Shown: piece by piece, positions 52,207 through 61,669 of the stretch
Position numbering within the stretch: the stretch's first letter is position 1
How the letters are laid out: each line of letters begins with the position of its first letter
DNA from: Planktothrix serta PCC 8927
Lineage (GTDB): Bacteria > Cyanobacteriota > Cyanobacteriia > Cyanobacteriales > Microcoleaceae
Direction of reading: 5' to 3'
Assembly: GCF_900010725.2 (NCBI RefSeq)
Contig: NZ_LR734877.1
Span: 317,412-381,411 of the forward strand
Length of the DNA stretch: 64,000 bases
Notes under the pieces: model-generated
What the model was told of the DNA's origin: nothing
The model's input: the letters and a program-made list of their open reading frames with translations, nothing else
Databases searched by the model: none
Made by a program: the position numbers and the translations under genes

Positions 52207-53706
52207 ATGAACGAATTCCAAGCCCACCGTATTCGAGAAAATAATAGCACAAATATTGTATTTAACCTGTTTAACTCTAACCCTTCCTCTAATCACCAAC
52301 CCGAAATTGCCATCACCTTCAACCCGGACAAAGACATCCTCTCTCCTATTCCCCAAGGTAGGGAGGGAGAAACGAATTCTACCAATACATCTCTATTGTC
52401 CACTCGACTAATTCCCAGACCTTTAGACGGGGTTGTTGAACCTCCTACCCCAGTTATTCCTCAACCTCAACCCCCTGTAACTCCCCCCATTCCCACCCTC
52501 CCCCCGTCTCCTTCGCCCACCCCAACAACTCCCACTCCCACAACTCCTACTCCCACCCCCACAACTCCAACGCCAACAACTCCAACTCCCACAACCCCAA
52601 CTCCCACAACCCCAACTCCCACAACTCCAACTCCCACAACTCCAACTCCCACAACTCCGACAACTCCCACAACCCCGACAACTCCCACAACTCCCACACC
52701 TACCCCAGTAACAGCGTCCCTAGTTCAGGGAAGCGAGGGGAATGATATTCTATCAGGAACCGAGAGACAAGATTTAGTCGCAGGTTTAGGCGGGGATGAC
52801 AGTATTTTAGGATTTCAAGGGGATGACTCCCTGAATGGAAATAGCGGGAATGACATTATTTATGGGGGTCAAAATAACGACACCCTGGTTGGGGAAGGCG
52901 GAAACGACTTTCTACAAGGGAATAAAGGCGATGATTTTATTAATGGTGGCGTGGATAACGATACCCTCTATGGTGGGGTTAATAATGACACTTTATTGGG
53001 TGAGGATGGTCGAGATCTGATTTTTGGTGATACCGGGGATGACAGTGTTGATGGCGGACTCCGCAGCGATACCCTATATGGCGGACAAGATAATGACACC
53101 CTATCGGGGGGAGAGGATGATGATTTTGGCTATGGGGGCCAAGGTCAAGATTCCGTTGAGGGGGGTCAGGGGAATGATTTTCTGCTAGGAGATCAGCAAA
53201 ATGATATTGTCGCTGGTTCCAAAGGTAATGATAGCCTTTATGGAGGTCAAGGAGATGATACCCTAACAGGGGGAACAGAAAATGACTTCCTCAGTGGTGA
53301 TAAAGAGAATGATATTCTGATTGGCGTTGACCCTAATTCTGTACCTGCTGGATTTGTTGAAATTGATACTTTGAGTGGAGGTATTGGCAATGATACCTTT
53401 GTTTTGGGGGATAGCACTCAAACCTATTATGTTAATGGCGCCGGAAGTGAAATTGGATTTGTTGATTATGCTTTGATTCTCAATTTTAATCCTAGCGAAG
53501 ATGTGCTACTTTTAGGCCCTGGTAATTATTTAGCCGCCGGAGGGCCAGATGGTTTACCAGAAGGAACTGCGATCTATTTGTTAACTGGAGAACAAACCGA
53601 ATTAATTGCAATTCTTGATGGGATTGTTGATTTTCAATTTGATACGAATATTGGTCTACCGGGTAGTCCGATTCAATTTGCTGGGGGGAGCACAGAAGGA
53701 ACATAA
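52207..53706 (+). CDS. RTX-type calcium-binding repeat protein with PT linker
   Basis: A 499-residue protein. Residues 1-95 are an unknown lead without signal peptide. Residues 96-165 are a Pro/Thr array of PTTPT units. Residues 172-375 hold about ten RTX nonapeptides (GGxGxDxLx type, e.g. GLGGDDSILGFQGDDSLNG), which bind calcium. The C-terminus (390-499) resembles the tail of cyanobacterial calcium-binding surface proteins (FVLGDSTQTYY). Export by a type I secretion system is likely. folK follows 4 bases after the stop. Confidence 0.92.
   Translation: MNEFQAHRIRENNSTNIVFNLFNSNPSSNHQPEIAITFNPDKDILSPIPQGREGETNSTNTSLLSTRLIPRPLDGVVEPPTPVIPQPQPPVTPPIPTLPPSPSPTPTTPTPTTPTPTPTTPTPTTPTPTTPTPTTPTPTTPTPTTPTPTTPTTPTTPTTPTTPTPTPVTASLVQGSEGNDILSGTERQDLVAGLGGDDSILGFQGDDSLNGNSGNDIIYGGQNNDTLVGEGGNDFLQGNKGDDFINGGVDNDTLYGGVNNDTLLGEDGRDLIFGDTGDDSVDGGLRSDTLYGGQDNDTLSGGEDDDFGYGGQGQDSVEGGQGNDFLLGDQQNDIVAGSKGNDSLYGGQGDDTLTGGTENDFLSGDKENDILIGVDPNSVPAGFVEIDTLSGGIGNDTFVLGDSTQTYYVNGAGSEIGFVDYALILNFNPSEDVLLLGPGNYLAAGGPDGLPEGTAIYLLTGEQTELIAILDGIVDFQFDTNIGLPGSPIQFAGGSTEGT
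52515..52705. repeat. ACTCCCACA minisatellite coding a Pro/Thr linker
   Basis: About 190 bases built from ACTCC(C/A)AC(A) units of nine to twelve bases, coding PTTPT repeats. Such arrays change length readily; the antisense frame (VGVVGV) is an artefact of the repeat. Confidence 0.85.
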
Positions 53707-53710
53707 AAAG

Positions 53711-54193
53711 ATGAAATTCACGCCCGTTGCGATCGGATTAGGGAGTAATTTAGGAGACTCTAAAACGCTAGTTGAAACCGCATTAGATCTTCTGAATCAT
53801 ACTCCCTATATTCAAGTAAAAACCTGTTCCAGTTGGTATCAAACCGCCCCGATCGGCCCCCCGCAACCCGATTATATTAATGGTTGTGCTATTCTGGATG
53901 TTCAACTCAAACCGGATACTCTATTAGAGACCCTGTTAGCCGTTGAAACCCAATTAGGACGAGTTCGACGAGAACGTTGGGGGCCAAGAACCCTTGACCT
54001 AGATCTACTTTTGTTCGATGATTTAATCTGGGAAACATCAACCCTAGAAATTCCCCATCCTCGGATGAGAGAACGAGCATTTGTATTAGTTCCCCTAGCA
54101 GAAATTGCCCCGAATTGGGTTGATCCTGTCACCGGAAAAACCATCAATCAACTGTTGAAAACTATCGATTATTCAGGCATTCAAAAACTTTGA
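53711..54193 (+). CDS. folK: Pterin pyrophosphokinase FolK
   Basis: Transfers pyrophosphate from ATP to hydroxymethyl-dihydropterin in folate synthesis. The 160-residue length is usual. Seen: IGLGSNLGDS, the WYQTAPIGPPQPDYINGCA loop, and the signature RERWGPRTLDLDLLLFDD with metal-binding Asp, then IPHPRMRERAFVLVPLAEIAP. ATG 53711 matches the conserved start; the longer frame lies inside the RTX gene. Confidence 0.97.
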   Translation: MKFTPVAIGLGSNLGDSKTLVETALDLLNHTPYIQVKTCSSWYQTAPIGPPQPDYINGCAILDVQLKPDTLLETLLAVETQLGRVRRERWGPRTLDLDLLLFDDLIWETSTLEIPHPRMRERAFVLVPLAEIAPNWVDPVTGKTINQLLKTIDYSGIQKL

Positions 54194-54209
54194 TTTTTTA
54201 TTAAATATT

Positions 54210-54764
54210 ATGACAAAACCCGGGTCTGAACCGCCAATTATGTTACAAAATCGTCTGTTTTATCGAGGACGAAAATTCAATTTTGATGTCAATACTTTAC
54301 GTCTTCCCAATGGAGTAGAAGGAGACTGGGAATGTATTCGTCATCCGGGTGGAGCCTTAGTTGTTCCCGTAACTTCAGAGGGAAAATTAGTCTTAGTTAA
54401 ACAATATCGGTTTGCGGTGGAAGGACGTACCTTAGAATTTCCGGCTGGAACTGTTGAACCCCATGAAGATCCCGCCGAAACTATTAAGCGAGAAATCGAA
54501 GAAGAAACCGGATATCGTGCCCATCGGTGGCAAAAACTAGGGCAATTTATATTAGCACCAGGTTATTCCGATGAAATCATTTATGCGTTTTTAGCCCAAG
54601 ATTTAGAGAAATTAGAAACACCCCCCGAACAGGATGATGATGAAGATATTGATACCATTTTAATGACTCCTCAAGAACTAGAACAAGCCATTTTAGACGG
54701 TGAACCAGTGGATGCTAAAACAATTTCTAGTTTTCTATTAGCTAAACCTCATTTGCAATTTTAA
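54210..54764 (+). CDS. Nudix hydrolase, ADP-ribose pyrophosphatase-like
   Basis: A 184-residue protein with a full Nudix box: G-T-V-E-P-H-E-D-P then AETIKREIEEETGY. Upstream residues (FDVNTLRLPNGVEGDWECIRHPGGALVV) match ADP-ribose pyrophosphatases of the NudF type. It cleaves nucleoside-diphosphate sugars. It follows folK by 16 bases and probably shares its transcript. Confidence 0.94.
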   Translation: MTKPGSEPPIMLQNRLFYRGRKFNFDVNTLRLPNGVEGDWECIRHPGGALVVPVTSEGKLVLVKQYRFAVEGRTLEFPAGTVEPHEDPAETIKREIEEETGYRAHRWQKLGQFILAPGYSDEIIYAFLAQDLEKLETPPEQDDDEDIDTILMTPQELEQAILDGEPVDAKTISSFLLAKPHLQF

Positions 54765-54823
54765 AACTTCTTTGTGTCTTTGTGTCTTTGTGGTTAAATT
54801 AGCCTTTACCGTTATCTAATCTT

Positions 54824-56257
54824 ATGTCTGAAGATTTAATTTTATTTTGGCATCGACGGGATTTAAGAATCAATGATAATTTAGGACTGACAAACGCTTC
54901 TCAATCTAGTTCTAAAGTTGTCGGTCTATTCTGTTTAGATCCCAATATTTTAAACCGAGATGATATTGCCCCTGTAAGGGTAACATACATGATCGGCTGT
55001 TTGCAATATCTTCAAGAACAATATCAAAAACTAGGGAGTCAATTATTAATATTACAAGGAAACCCTCAAGAAATTATTCCTAAATTAGCCAGAGAATTAA
55101 ATGCTAAAGCTGTTTACTTTAATTTAGATATTGAACCCTTTGCTAGAGAACGCGATCGCACTGTGTCAGAAGCGTTAAATTCTATAGGAATAATTACAAA
55201 AACCACTTGGGATCAGTTACTTCATGCTCCTGATCAAATTTCAACCCAATCTCAACAACCCTATAAAGTTTATACTCCGTTTTGGCGAAATTGGAGTATT
55301 AAACCCAAAGCCAAACCTAAATCTACTGTCTCTCAAACTTTAATCAATTTAACAGAAACAGAACAAGAATTAGCCCAAACAATGGGTGTAATTTCTTTAC
55401 CTTCTGCTCAAGAATTAGGCTTTATTTGGGAAAATCCCTTAATCTTAGAACCGGGAGAAATAGCCGCCCAAGAACGCCTAGAGGAATTTTGCGATCGCGC
55501 CTTATATGAATATGATGAACAGCGAAATTTTCCGGCTATTGATGGCACTTCTCAACTCAGTGCCCCCTTAAAATTTGGAGTAATTAGTATTAGAAACGTT
55601 TGGGAAAAAACCGTTGAAGCGATGGAAAATTCTCGCAGCGATGAAGGTAGAAAGCAAATTCAATCTTGGCAACAGGAACTCGCATGGCGAGAATTTTATC
55701 AACACGCTTTATATCATTTTCCAGAATTAGAATTAGGGCCGTATCGAGAACCCTTTAAAAGCTTTCCTTGGAACAATAATGAACAACATTTTCAAGCCTG
55801 GTGTGAAGGCAAAACAGGTTATCCGATTGTTGATGCAGCAATGCGACAATTAAACGAAAGCGGATGGATGCACAACCGTTGTCGAATGATTGTTGCTAAT
55901 TTTTTGACTAAGGATTTAATTATTAATTGGCAGTGGGGAGAAAAATACTTTATGCAAACCTTAATAGATGGAGATTTAGCCTCTAATAATGGGGGATGGC
56001 AATGGAGTGCTTCCAGTGGGATGGATACGAAACCTTTAAGGATTTTTAACCCCGCCAGTCAAGCCCAAAAATTCGATCCAGAAGCCGAATATATTCGCCA
56101 ATGGTTGCCAGAATTAAGAAGTTTAGAAATCGAACAATTAGTCACTGGAAAAATATCATCCCGCGATCGCCAATCCTGCGATTATCCTGAACCTATTGTT
56201 GATCATAATCAACAGCAACGCCTGTTTAAACAACTCTATCAAGCCCAAAAACTTTAA
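54824..56257 (+). CDS. phr: Deoxyribodipyrimidine photolyase (CPD photolyase)
   Basis: A 477-residue photolyase. The N-terminal antenna domain ([18 protein letters not shown]) and the C-terminal FAD domain are complete: [51 protein letters not shown] (in parts), [25 protein letters not shown]. It repairs UV-induced pyrimidine dimers using light. The sequence resembles class I enzymes with an 8-HDF-type antenna, as in Synechococcus; the cofactor is inferred. Confidence 0.95.
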   Translation: MSEDLILFWHRRDLRINDNLGLTNASQSSSKVVGLFCLDPNILNRDDIAPVRVTYMIGCLQYLQEQYQKLGSQLLILQGNPQEIIPKLARELNAKAVYFNLDIEPFARERDRTVSEALNSIGIITKTTWDQLLHAPDQISTQSQQPYKVYTPFWRNWSIKPKAKPKSTVSQTLINLTETEQELAQTMGVISLPSAQELGFIWENPLILEPGEIAAQERLEEFCDRALYEYDEQRNFPAIDGTSQLSAPLKFGVISIRNVWEKTVEAMENSRSDEGRKQIQSWQQELAWREFYQHALYHFPELELGPYREPFKSFPWNNNEQHFQAWCEGKTGYPIVDAAMRQLNESGWMHNRCRMIVANFLTKDLIINWQWGEKYFMQTLIDGDLASNNGGWQWSASSGMDTKPLRIFNPASQAQKFDPEAEYIRQWLPELRSLEIEQLVTGKISSRDRQSCDYPEPIVDHNQQQRLFKQLYQAQKL

Positions 56258-56303
56258 CCCTATATAGCAGGGAACAGTTAACTCTAAATACAGGACACCC
56301 AGA

Positions 56304-57059
56304 TTAAGTGTTTGATTTCAACTTATTATTGGGTGTCAGTTCGGAATTAGTAACTAATGCGCCATCTTCCATGTGAATAATCCGATCAGCAACATCTAAA
56401 ATTCGATTATCATGGGTAACAATTAAGATAGTACAACCCTGTTCTTTGGCTAAGGTTTGCATTAAATTAACCACATCTCTCCCTGAATGACTATCAAGAG
56501 CAGCCGTAGGTTCATCTGCTAATACAATGGGGGGATGACTGACTAATGCACGGGCGATCGCAACTCGTTGTTTTTGTCCTCCAGAAAGATTATCAGGATA
56601 ATAATTTAAGCGATCTCCTAACCCAACTTTTTCTAACATTGCAGTGGCTTTTTGCTGCATTTCTGAACGAGAAAATTTCCCCTGAACTTCTAACCCCATC
56701 TGCACATTTTGTAAGGTCGTTAAGCTCCGATGTAAATTATGAGCTTGGAAAATATAACCCGTATTTCGTCTGGCTTTAACTAACTCTCCTGCACTAGCAC
56801 CTAAAAGTTCTCGTCCTAATATATTTAAACTTCCAGACTGTACAGAACGTAAGGCTCCAATTAAGGTTAATAACGTGGTTTTTCCTGAACCAGAGGGGCC
56901 AGTCATAATCACAATTTCACCAATGCTAATTTCTAAGTTAATATCATATAACACTTGTTTCTGCAATTGCCCTTTACCAAAATAATGATCTAAATTTTGA
57001 ATGGCGATCGCAGCATTGCATTTTGTGGAATCTTTGATATCTTGGATTTGAGTTTGCAT
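56304..57059 (-). CDS. devA: DevA-family ABC transporter ATPase
   Basis: A 251-residue ABC ATPase: Walker A TGPSGSGKTTLL, signature LSGGQKQRVAIARAL, Walker B IVLADEPTAALDS, switch HDNRILDVADRI. It has the DevA/LolD-like short form that pairs with DevC permease and DevB membrane fusion protein. The devC gene lies 1.9 kb away in the same orientation with other genes between, and the start of devA is only 15 bases from the divergent acetyltransferase gene. Confidence 0.92.
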   Translation of the reverse strand: MQTQIQDIKDSTKCNAAIAIQNLDHYFGKGQLQKQVLYDINLEISIGEIVIMTGPSGSGKTTLLTLIGALRSVQSGSLNILGRELLGASAGELVKARRNTGYIFQAHNLHRSLTTLQNVQMGLEVQGKFSRSEMQQKATAMLEKVGLGDRLNYYPDNLSGGQKQRVAIARALVSHPPIVLADEPTAALDSHSGRDVVNLMQTLAKEQGCTILIVTHDNRILDVADRIIHMEDGALVTNSELTPNNKLKSNT

Positions 57060-57074
57060 GGAGTTAACCTAAAA

Positions 57075-57647
57075 ATGGATATTTTTTTAGAAACAAAACG
57101 GTTAATTTTACGGCAGTTTACTGAACTGGATGCAGATTTTTTATGGAATTTAGATAACGACCCCAGGGTGATGAAATATATTAACGGGGGACATCCCACA
57201 CCCAAAGAAGTAATTCAGACTCAAACATTACCGAGATTTATGGGATATTATAGCAGATATTCATATTTTGGGGTTTGGGCTGTTGTTGAAAAAGCAACGG
57301 GAGAGTTAATCGGTTGGGTACATTTTTTTCCAGCGATTGATCATCCTTTTGCAGTCGCGTTAAATCTAGTACAACCTGATGAAATTGCGTTAGGATATCG
57401 GTTAATTTATAATAGTTGGGGGAAAGGTTACGCAACGGAAGCTTGTCAAATTTTAATCGATAAAGGTTTTTTAGAATGGGGAGTAAAACGAGTTATTGCT
57501 TGGGCATTAGTGGCTAATCAAGGTTCAATTCGAGTGATGGAAAAGCTAGGATTAACTTTAGAAAAACAGTTTAGATTTAGTGAACATCAACTCCCCTATT
57601 TTAACTTTGAAGAACGTCAAGCTGTTAAATATAGTCGGGGTGGGTAA
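57075..57647 (+). CDS. GNAT acetyltransferase, RimJ/RimL-like
   Basis: A 190-residue GNAT protein: MDIFLETKRLILRQFTELDADFLWNL start, EIALGYRLIYNSWGKGYATEACQ with the acetyl-CoA loop (G-K-G-Y-A-T), and VANQGSIRVMEKLGLTLEKQ. It resembles enzymes acetylating protein N-termini or small amines. ATG 57075 is the start; earlier in-frame ATG lies inside devA. It is divergent from devA and sits where the dev operon is broken. Confidence 0.9.
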   Translation: MDIFLETKRLILRQFTELDADFLWNLDNDPRVMKYINGGHPTPKEVIQTQTLPRFMGYYSRYSYFGVWAVVEKATGELIGWVHFFPAIDHPFAVALNLVQPDEIALGYRLIYNSWGKGYATEACQILIDKGFLEWGVKRVIAWALVANQGSIRVMEKLGLTLEKQFRFSEHQLPYFNFEERQAVKYSRGG

Positions 57648-57855
57648 ATACCGAAATATCCCTAGAAACAGGGTTTCTGCGATAAATTTTGCATCCTAAC
57701 AAGGATTTTTTTAAGAAGCTGAGTTTTTTACACAAAAATGGACAGCAAGGAATAAAATAGTATGTAATATTAAGATAGTATCCATTTTACCTAGAAAAAC
57801 AACTCGAAAAGTTACTGACTGAACTAAAAAATCTCAATGAGGAGGATAAGAACTT

Positions 57856-58074
57856 ATGAATCAATACAGTATGATCATTCAATGGTCTGATGAAGATCAA
57901 CTTTTTCTGGTAACAATCCCAGAGTTTGCCGACAAAGTTGTTATGCCTTGCACTCATGGTAAAACTCGTGAGGAAGCTATTCATAATGGTGAAGAAGTGA
58001 TTGAAATGTATTTGGAAGCTTGGCAAGTAGAAGGCGAAATTATCCCTCAAGCCATGACGCTTCAAACTGCTTAA
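57856..58074 (+). CDS. HicB-like orphan antitoxin
   Basis: A 72-residue HicB-family protein: YSMIIQWSDEDQLFLVTIPEF, then TREEAIHNGEEVIEMYLEAW. A GAGGAGG site precedes the ATG. No HicA toxin is found beside it. The upstream frame ending at the ATGA junction (YLEKQLEKLLTELKNLNEED) may be the tail of a lost partner. Confidence 0.88.
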   Translation: MNQYSMIIQWSDEDQLFLVTIPEFADKVVMPCTHGKTREEAIHNGEEVIEMYLEAWQVEGEIIPQAMTLQTA

Positions 58075-58232
58075 TAATTATAGCGATAAGTGTCTAACTC
58101 ACCCGCGCTCCAGAAACAGGGTTTCTTTTGCATTCTAACTAAAGATGTGTTCAGAAACCCCGTTCAAAATTACACAATAACGGCTTTTATAATCTATAAT
58201 AGATATGATCAAGTCTAGCTGGAATAAAACTG

Positions 58233-58460
58233 ATGTCAAATCAAAGTCTATACAGTATTAGTCTGGAAAATCAAGATATTATTATTAAATTTAATCGAGA
58301 GATGGTAAATTTGGATTTATTAACTCAATTTTTAGAATATCTTGAGTTAGAATCAATTCGTAATCGTAGTCAACTGACAGCAGAACAAATAATTAACCTG
58401 AGTCAAGAAGTTAATCAAGAAGTTTGGGATAACTTAACGTCTAAGTCTTGGGTTAGTTAA
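58233..58460 (+). CDS. Putative antitoxin for the 58460 PIN toxin
   Basis: A 75-residue protein, acidic and helical in its C-terminal half (TAEQIINLSQEVNQEVWDNL). Its last base overlaps the toxin start (TAATG), so the two are translationally coupled. No DNA-binding motif recognised; the role is by position. Confidence 0.78.
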   Translation: MSNQSLYSISLENQDIIIKFNREMVNLDLLTQFLEYLELESIRNRSQLTAEQIINLSQEVNQEVWDNLTSKSWVS

Positions 58461-58882
58461 TGATGTTAACTCAAAAGCCGATTATTGTTGATACCAATAT
58501 ATTGTTTTCTGCATTACTGAGGGAAAATTCTCGTTTCAATGAATTATTGCTAACTTCAGAGTATGCGTTTTTTGTCTGCGAACTTGTATTTGTAGAACTC
58601 TTTAAGCGCAAGGAAAAAATTATTCAACTTAGTCATTTAACCGAAGAAGAAATTATTCAAATCTATTATATTTTGCTAAAACGTCTTCATCTCTATAAAG
58701 AAGATTTAATTACTTTAGAATATCGTAGAATAGCTTACGAACTATGCCAAGGTGTTGATGTGAGTGATACCCCTCATGTAGCATTAACGCTGCAATTGGA
58801 TGGATTATTATGGACTGGAGATAAAAAATTAAAACTAGGCTTAAAAAATAAAGGATTTGAACAATTTTTTGAACTCAAATAA
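58460..58882 (+). CDS. PIN-domain toxin
   Basis: A 140-residue PIN protein: IIVDTNILFSALL with first Asp, FFVCELVFVELFKRKEKI with the Glu, GVDVSDTPHVALTLQLDGLLWTGDKKL with two further Asp. All acidic residues are present. It probably cleaves RNA and is held by the coupled upstream gene. Confidence 0.92.
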   Translation: MMLTQKPIIVDTNILFSALLRENSRFNELLLTSEYAFFVCELVFVELFKRKEKIIQLSHLTEEEIIQIYYILLKRLHLYKEDLITLEYRRIAYELCQGVDVSDTPHVALTLQLDGLLWTGDKKLKLGLKNKGFEQFFELK

Positions 58883-58937
58883 ATATCAACCCCGTTCTTT
58901 TACCCCTCATTCACAACCAGACACTTAAAAGTAAGAA

Positions 58938-60113
58938 TCAAAAGATATCGGCGGGATCGGCGGCTTGTAATTTACGAGTAGCGATCGCACCGGATAACAT
59001 ACACATAATAATCGTTAAAACTAACACTTGAATTGCTCGAAATAAGGTCATATATAACGGTAAATTTGTAGCTTGTCGGGTTAACCGATATAAGCCTAAA
59101 GAAATCGTAGCACCGGGGATAAATCCCATAATTGCTAAAATAATTGCTTCTTCAAAAACAATCCCTAATAAATAGGCATTTCTAAATCCCATTGCTTTAA
59201 AAGTAGCATATTCTGGGGTATGATCAGCGACATCCGTAGCCAGAACTTGATAAACAATAATCACCCCGACAACAAACCCCATTGCTGTCCCTAAACTAAA
59301 CACAAATCCAATAGCCGTATTCTTTGACCAATAATCCTTTTCAAAGGCTAAAAATTGTTCATTGGTTAAGACTTTTACATCTTTGGGTAAATAATTTTGT
59401 AGGTCTGTTGCAACTTTTTCAACATCATAACCGGGTTCAATTTTAACCAGTCCAGCACTAATTCCGCCCGGTTTTCTTCGGGGAAATAATCGTAAAAAAT
59501 TGCGATCGCTCGTGATTAATGTACCATCCGCCGCAAAAGAAGCCCCCACTTTAAATAATCCCGCAATTTTAAGCGTGCGTTTTTCTAATTCCGTACTAAC
59601 AATTCCACCTTGATCAACTTTAGCAATAACTTCTTGATAATCTCCTCTCGAAGCTCGATCAAATAACACCTGATCCGCTAATTTAATCACGTCTAAATTT
59701 TGTTGAACTTCCGGTAAATTAAAAGCCGACTGACGCGGATCAAATCCGATGACTAAAATCGCTGTTTTTTTACCCGTTTTCGGGTTTTTCCAATCCGAAA
59801 AATTAACATATAAAGGTTCTGCGGATTTCACCCCTGGAACATCCATTGCTTGATATAAACGCCGTCGGGGTAAGGTTGATAAATTCACTAAATTTCTCGC
59901 TTGGGGACTAATAATAAAAATATCCGCATCCAAATGTTTATGCAAGCGAGTATTACTATCATATAATGCCGTTTGAAATCCCAATTGCATAAAGATTAAA
60001 ACATCCGCAAAAGCAATTCCTGATAAAGCCACTAACATTCGGGCTTTATCATGACTTAATTGCAACCATCCTAACGGTGTTCTGTTCGTTAATCGTTGTA
60101 TAAATCCAATCAT
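58938..60113 (-). CDS. devC: DevC-family ABC permease
   Basis: A 391-residue permease with an N-terminal membrane helix, a large periplasmic domain (residues 45-270), and three C-terminal helices (FVFSLGTAMGFVVGVIIVYQVL; LLGIVFEEAIILAIMGFIPGA; VLTIIMCMLSGAIA). The start RTPLGWLQLSHDKARMLVALSGIAFAD is the DevC hallmark. With DevB and DevA it forms an exporter of the kind that moves glycolipids in heterocyst formers; in non-heterocystous species the substrate is unknown. Confidence 0.95.
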   Translation of the reverse strand: MIGFIQRLTNRTPLGWLQLSHDKARMLVALSGIAFADVLIFMQLGFQTALYDSNTRLHKHLDADIFIISPQARNLVNLSTLPRRRLYQAMDVPGVKSAEPLYVNFSDWKNPKTGKKTAILVIGFDPRQSAFNLPEVQQNLDVIKLADQVLFDRASRGDYQEVIAKVDQGGIVSTELEKRTLKIAGLFKVGASFAADGTLITSDRNFLRLFPRRKPGGISAGLVKIEPGYDVEKVATDLQNYLPKDVKVLTNEQFLAFEKDYWSKNTAIGFVFSLGTAMGFVVGVIIVYQVLATDVADHTPEYATFKAMGFRNAYLLGIVFEEAIILAIMGFIPGATISLGLYRLTRQATNLPLYMTLFRAIQVLVLTIIMCMLSGAIATRKLQAADPADIF

Positions 60114-60138
60114 AATTTCAGTTATCAGTTATCAGTGT

Positions 60139-60167
60139 GTAGGGTGCGTAAGCGCAGCGCACGCACC
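60139..60167. repeat. Dispersed 29-nt GTGCGTAAGC repeat
   Basis: Third copy of the repeat at 1927-1955 and 34120-34148, lying between devB and devC with two CAGTTAT heptamers beside it. Confidence 0.75.
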
Positions 60168-60254
60168 AACAGATCATCTGCCAAAAATCAAAAATCAACC
60201 TTCCCCTAAACCCCCCGTACACTGTTAGCAAGGAGGGTGTCAACAGTTAACCAA

Positions 60255-61556
60255 TCAATTTTGAATGGTAACTTTAACTTGTAAATTAGTTAAACTAGCC
60301 GCTTTTTTGCTAGAAGTTTCATCTAATTTAACGCGAACTTCGATGACTCTGGCATCAATATTTGTCGTCGGATCAATATCTAAAGCACTTTGTTTTTTGA
60401 CTCTTAACCCAACTTCTTCAACAGTCCCTTTTAACGCTTGGGGTAACGCATCGGCGGCAATAGTTGCGGTTTGTCCCGAATGTATTTTAGGAATATCGCT
60501 ATCATAAATTTCAGCAACGGCATACATTTGTTCGGTTTGTCCCAATTCCAGAATACCTTCATTAGAAATGAGTTCTCCGGCGTGGGTATTGACGTCGATC
60601 ACCCGTCCCGCTTGGGGCGATCGCACATAAGCTTGTTCTAAATTGGCTTCCGCTTGTTTAACAGCAGCTTGGGCCTTGGTTAACTCACTTTTGGCTAATT
60701 GCACATCCACCGGACGAACTTCTGCAACGGCCGTTAACGTCGCCGAAGCTTCAGCAATTTGTTGGTCAACGGTGGCAATAGTACGGCTGAGGTTGGCTTG
60801 AGCTTCTCGAATTTGTTCTCGACGGCTAGTAACGGTTTCATTGAGGTTAGCTTGGGCTTCCTGTAAGCGTTTGCGACTGGTTTCAGCTTGCAAACATTGA
60901 CTATCCCGATCTTGGGCAGACACAGCCCCATCTCGATATAAGGTTTCGTAGCGTTGACAGTTAGTTTCGGCGTTGTTGAGTTCCGCTTGAATGCGGTCTA
61001 GGGTGGCTTCTTGGGCGCTACGTTCTCCCCGCAGTTGAGCTTCTAAGGTGGCAATGGAGGCTTTTTGAGTAATAATTTGCCCCTCTAACTCCGCTTGGTT
61101 GCCCTGAAATCGGGCTTTTTGAGCTTGAATATCCCCCTGTTTCGCCCCGGCTTGAACTTGCTCTAAACGGGCTTGGGCGACTTCCACTTCAGTTTTTGCT
61201 TGTTCTAGGGCGGCTTGGAGTCGATCTCGACTATCCAACACAGCGATCGCTTTTCCCGCCTCTACCCAGTCTCCCTCTTTCACCAATAATTGATCCACCC
61301 GACTCCCTTGGTTGGACTGGGGCGCTGACAGTTTAATAATCTCCCCTTGGGGCTCTAACCAACCCAACGCCGTCACCGTTTTGATTTCTGGGGCGATGCT
61401 TTCCGGTATGGCTACGGGTTCGGCGGGAGTGGGCCGATATCGCCAGAAGGTATAAGCCATTAAACCCGTCATGGCTAGGGTAGTTGCAGCAATGAGAATC
61501 CCCGGTTTAGGAAATTTCGGGGCTGAAAGTTTACCAACTGTCGCTTCGCGCACCAT
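60255..61556 (-). CDS. devB: DevB-family membrane fusion protein
   Basis: A 433-residue HlyD-type adaptor: membrane helix near 18-40, a lipoyl half-motif (VDQLLVKEGDWVEAGKAIAVLD), a long coiled-coil hairpin (about 110-300), a second lipoyl half (VRSPQAGRVIDVNTHAGEL), and the DevB C-terminus (EEVGLRVKKQSALDIDPTTNIDARVIEV). It links the DevCA inner-membrane pump to an outer-membrane channel. A TetR-type operator sits 25 bases upstream. Confidence 0.95.
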   Translation of the reverse strand: MVREATVGKLSAPKFPKPGILIAATTLAMTGLMAYTFWRYRPTPAEPVAIPESIAPEIKTVTALGWLEPQGEIIKLSAPQSNQGSRVDQLLVKEGDWVEAGKAIAVLDSRDRLQAALEQAKTEVEVAQARLEQVQAGAKQGDIQAQKARFQGNQAELEGQIITQKASIATLEAQLRGERSAQEATLDRIQAELNNAETNCQRYETLYRDGAVSAQDRDSQCLQAETSRKRLQEAQANLNETVTSRREQIREAQANLSRTIATVDQQIAEASATLTAVAEVRPVDVQLAKSELTKAQAAVKQAEANLEQAYVRSPQAGRVIDVNTHAGELISNEGILELGQTEQMYAVAEIYDSDIPKIHSGQTATIAADALPQALKGTVEEVGLRVKKQSALDIDPTTNIDARVIEVRVKLDETSSKKAASLTNLQVKVTIQN

Positions 61557-61580
61557 AATTGTGCCTCCCGCTTAACCTGA

Positions 61581-61602
61581 TACTAAACTGTTTAGTTTAG
61601 TA
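61581..61602. promoter_or_regulatory. TetR-type operator upstream of devB
   Basis: Perfect 8-bp inverted repeat TACTAAAC, spacer TGTTTA, GTTTAGTA. On the minus strand it overlaps a TATACT that could be the devB -10 box. TetR/AcrR repressors bind such sites. No TetR gene lies in the window. Confidence 0.7.
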
Positions 61603-61669
61603 TACCATAAAAAGGTATGGATGAAGAAACCTCGAATAAATACCTACTTAACCAGTTCTTAGTGAGTGT

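Noticed and set aside
52467-52697. Antisense Gly/Val-repeat frame in the RTX gene
   Set aside because: It is the complement of the Pro/Thr minisatellite.
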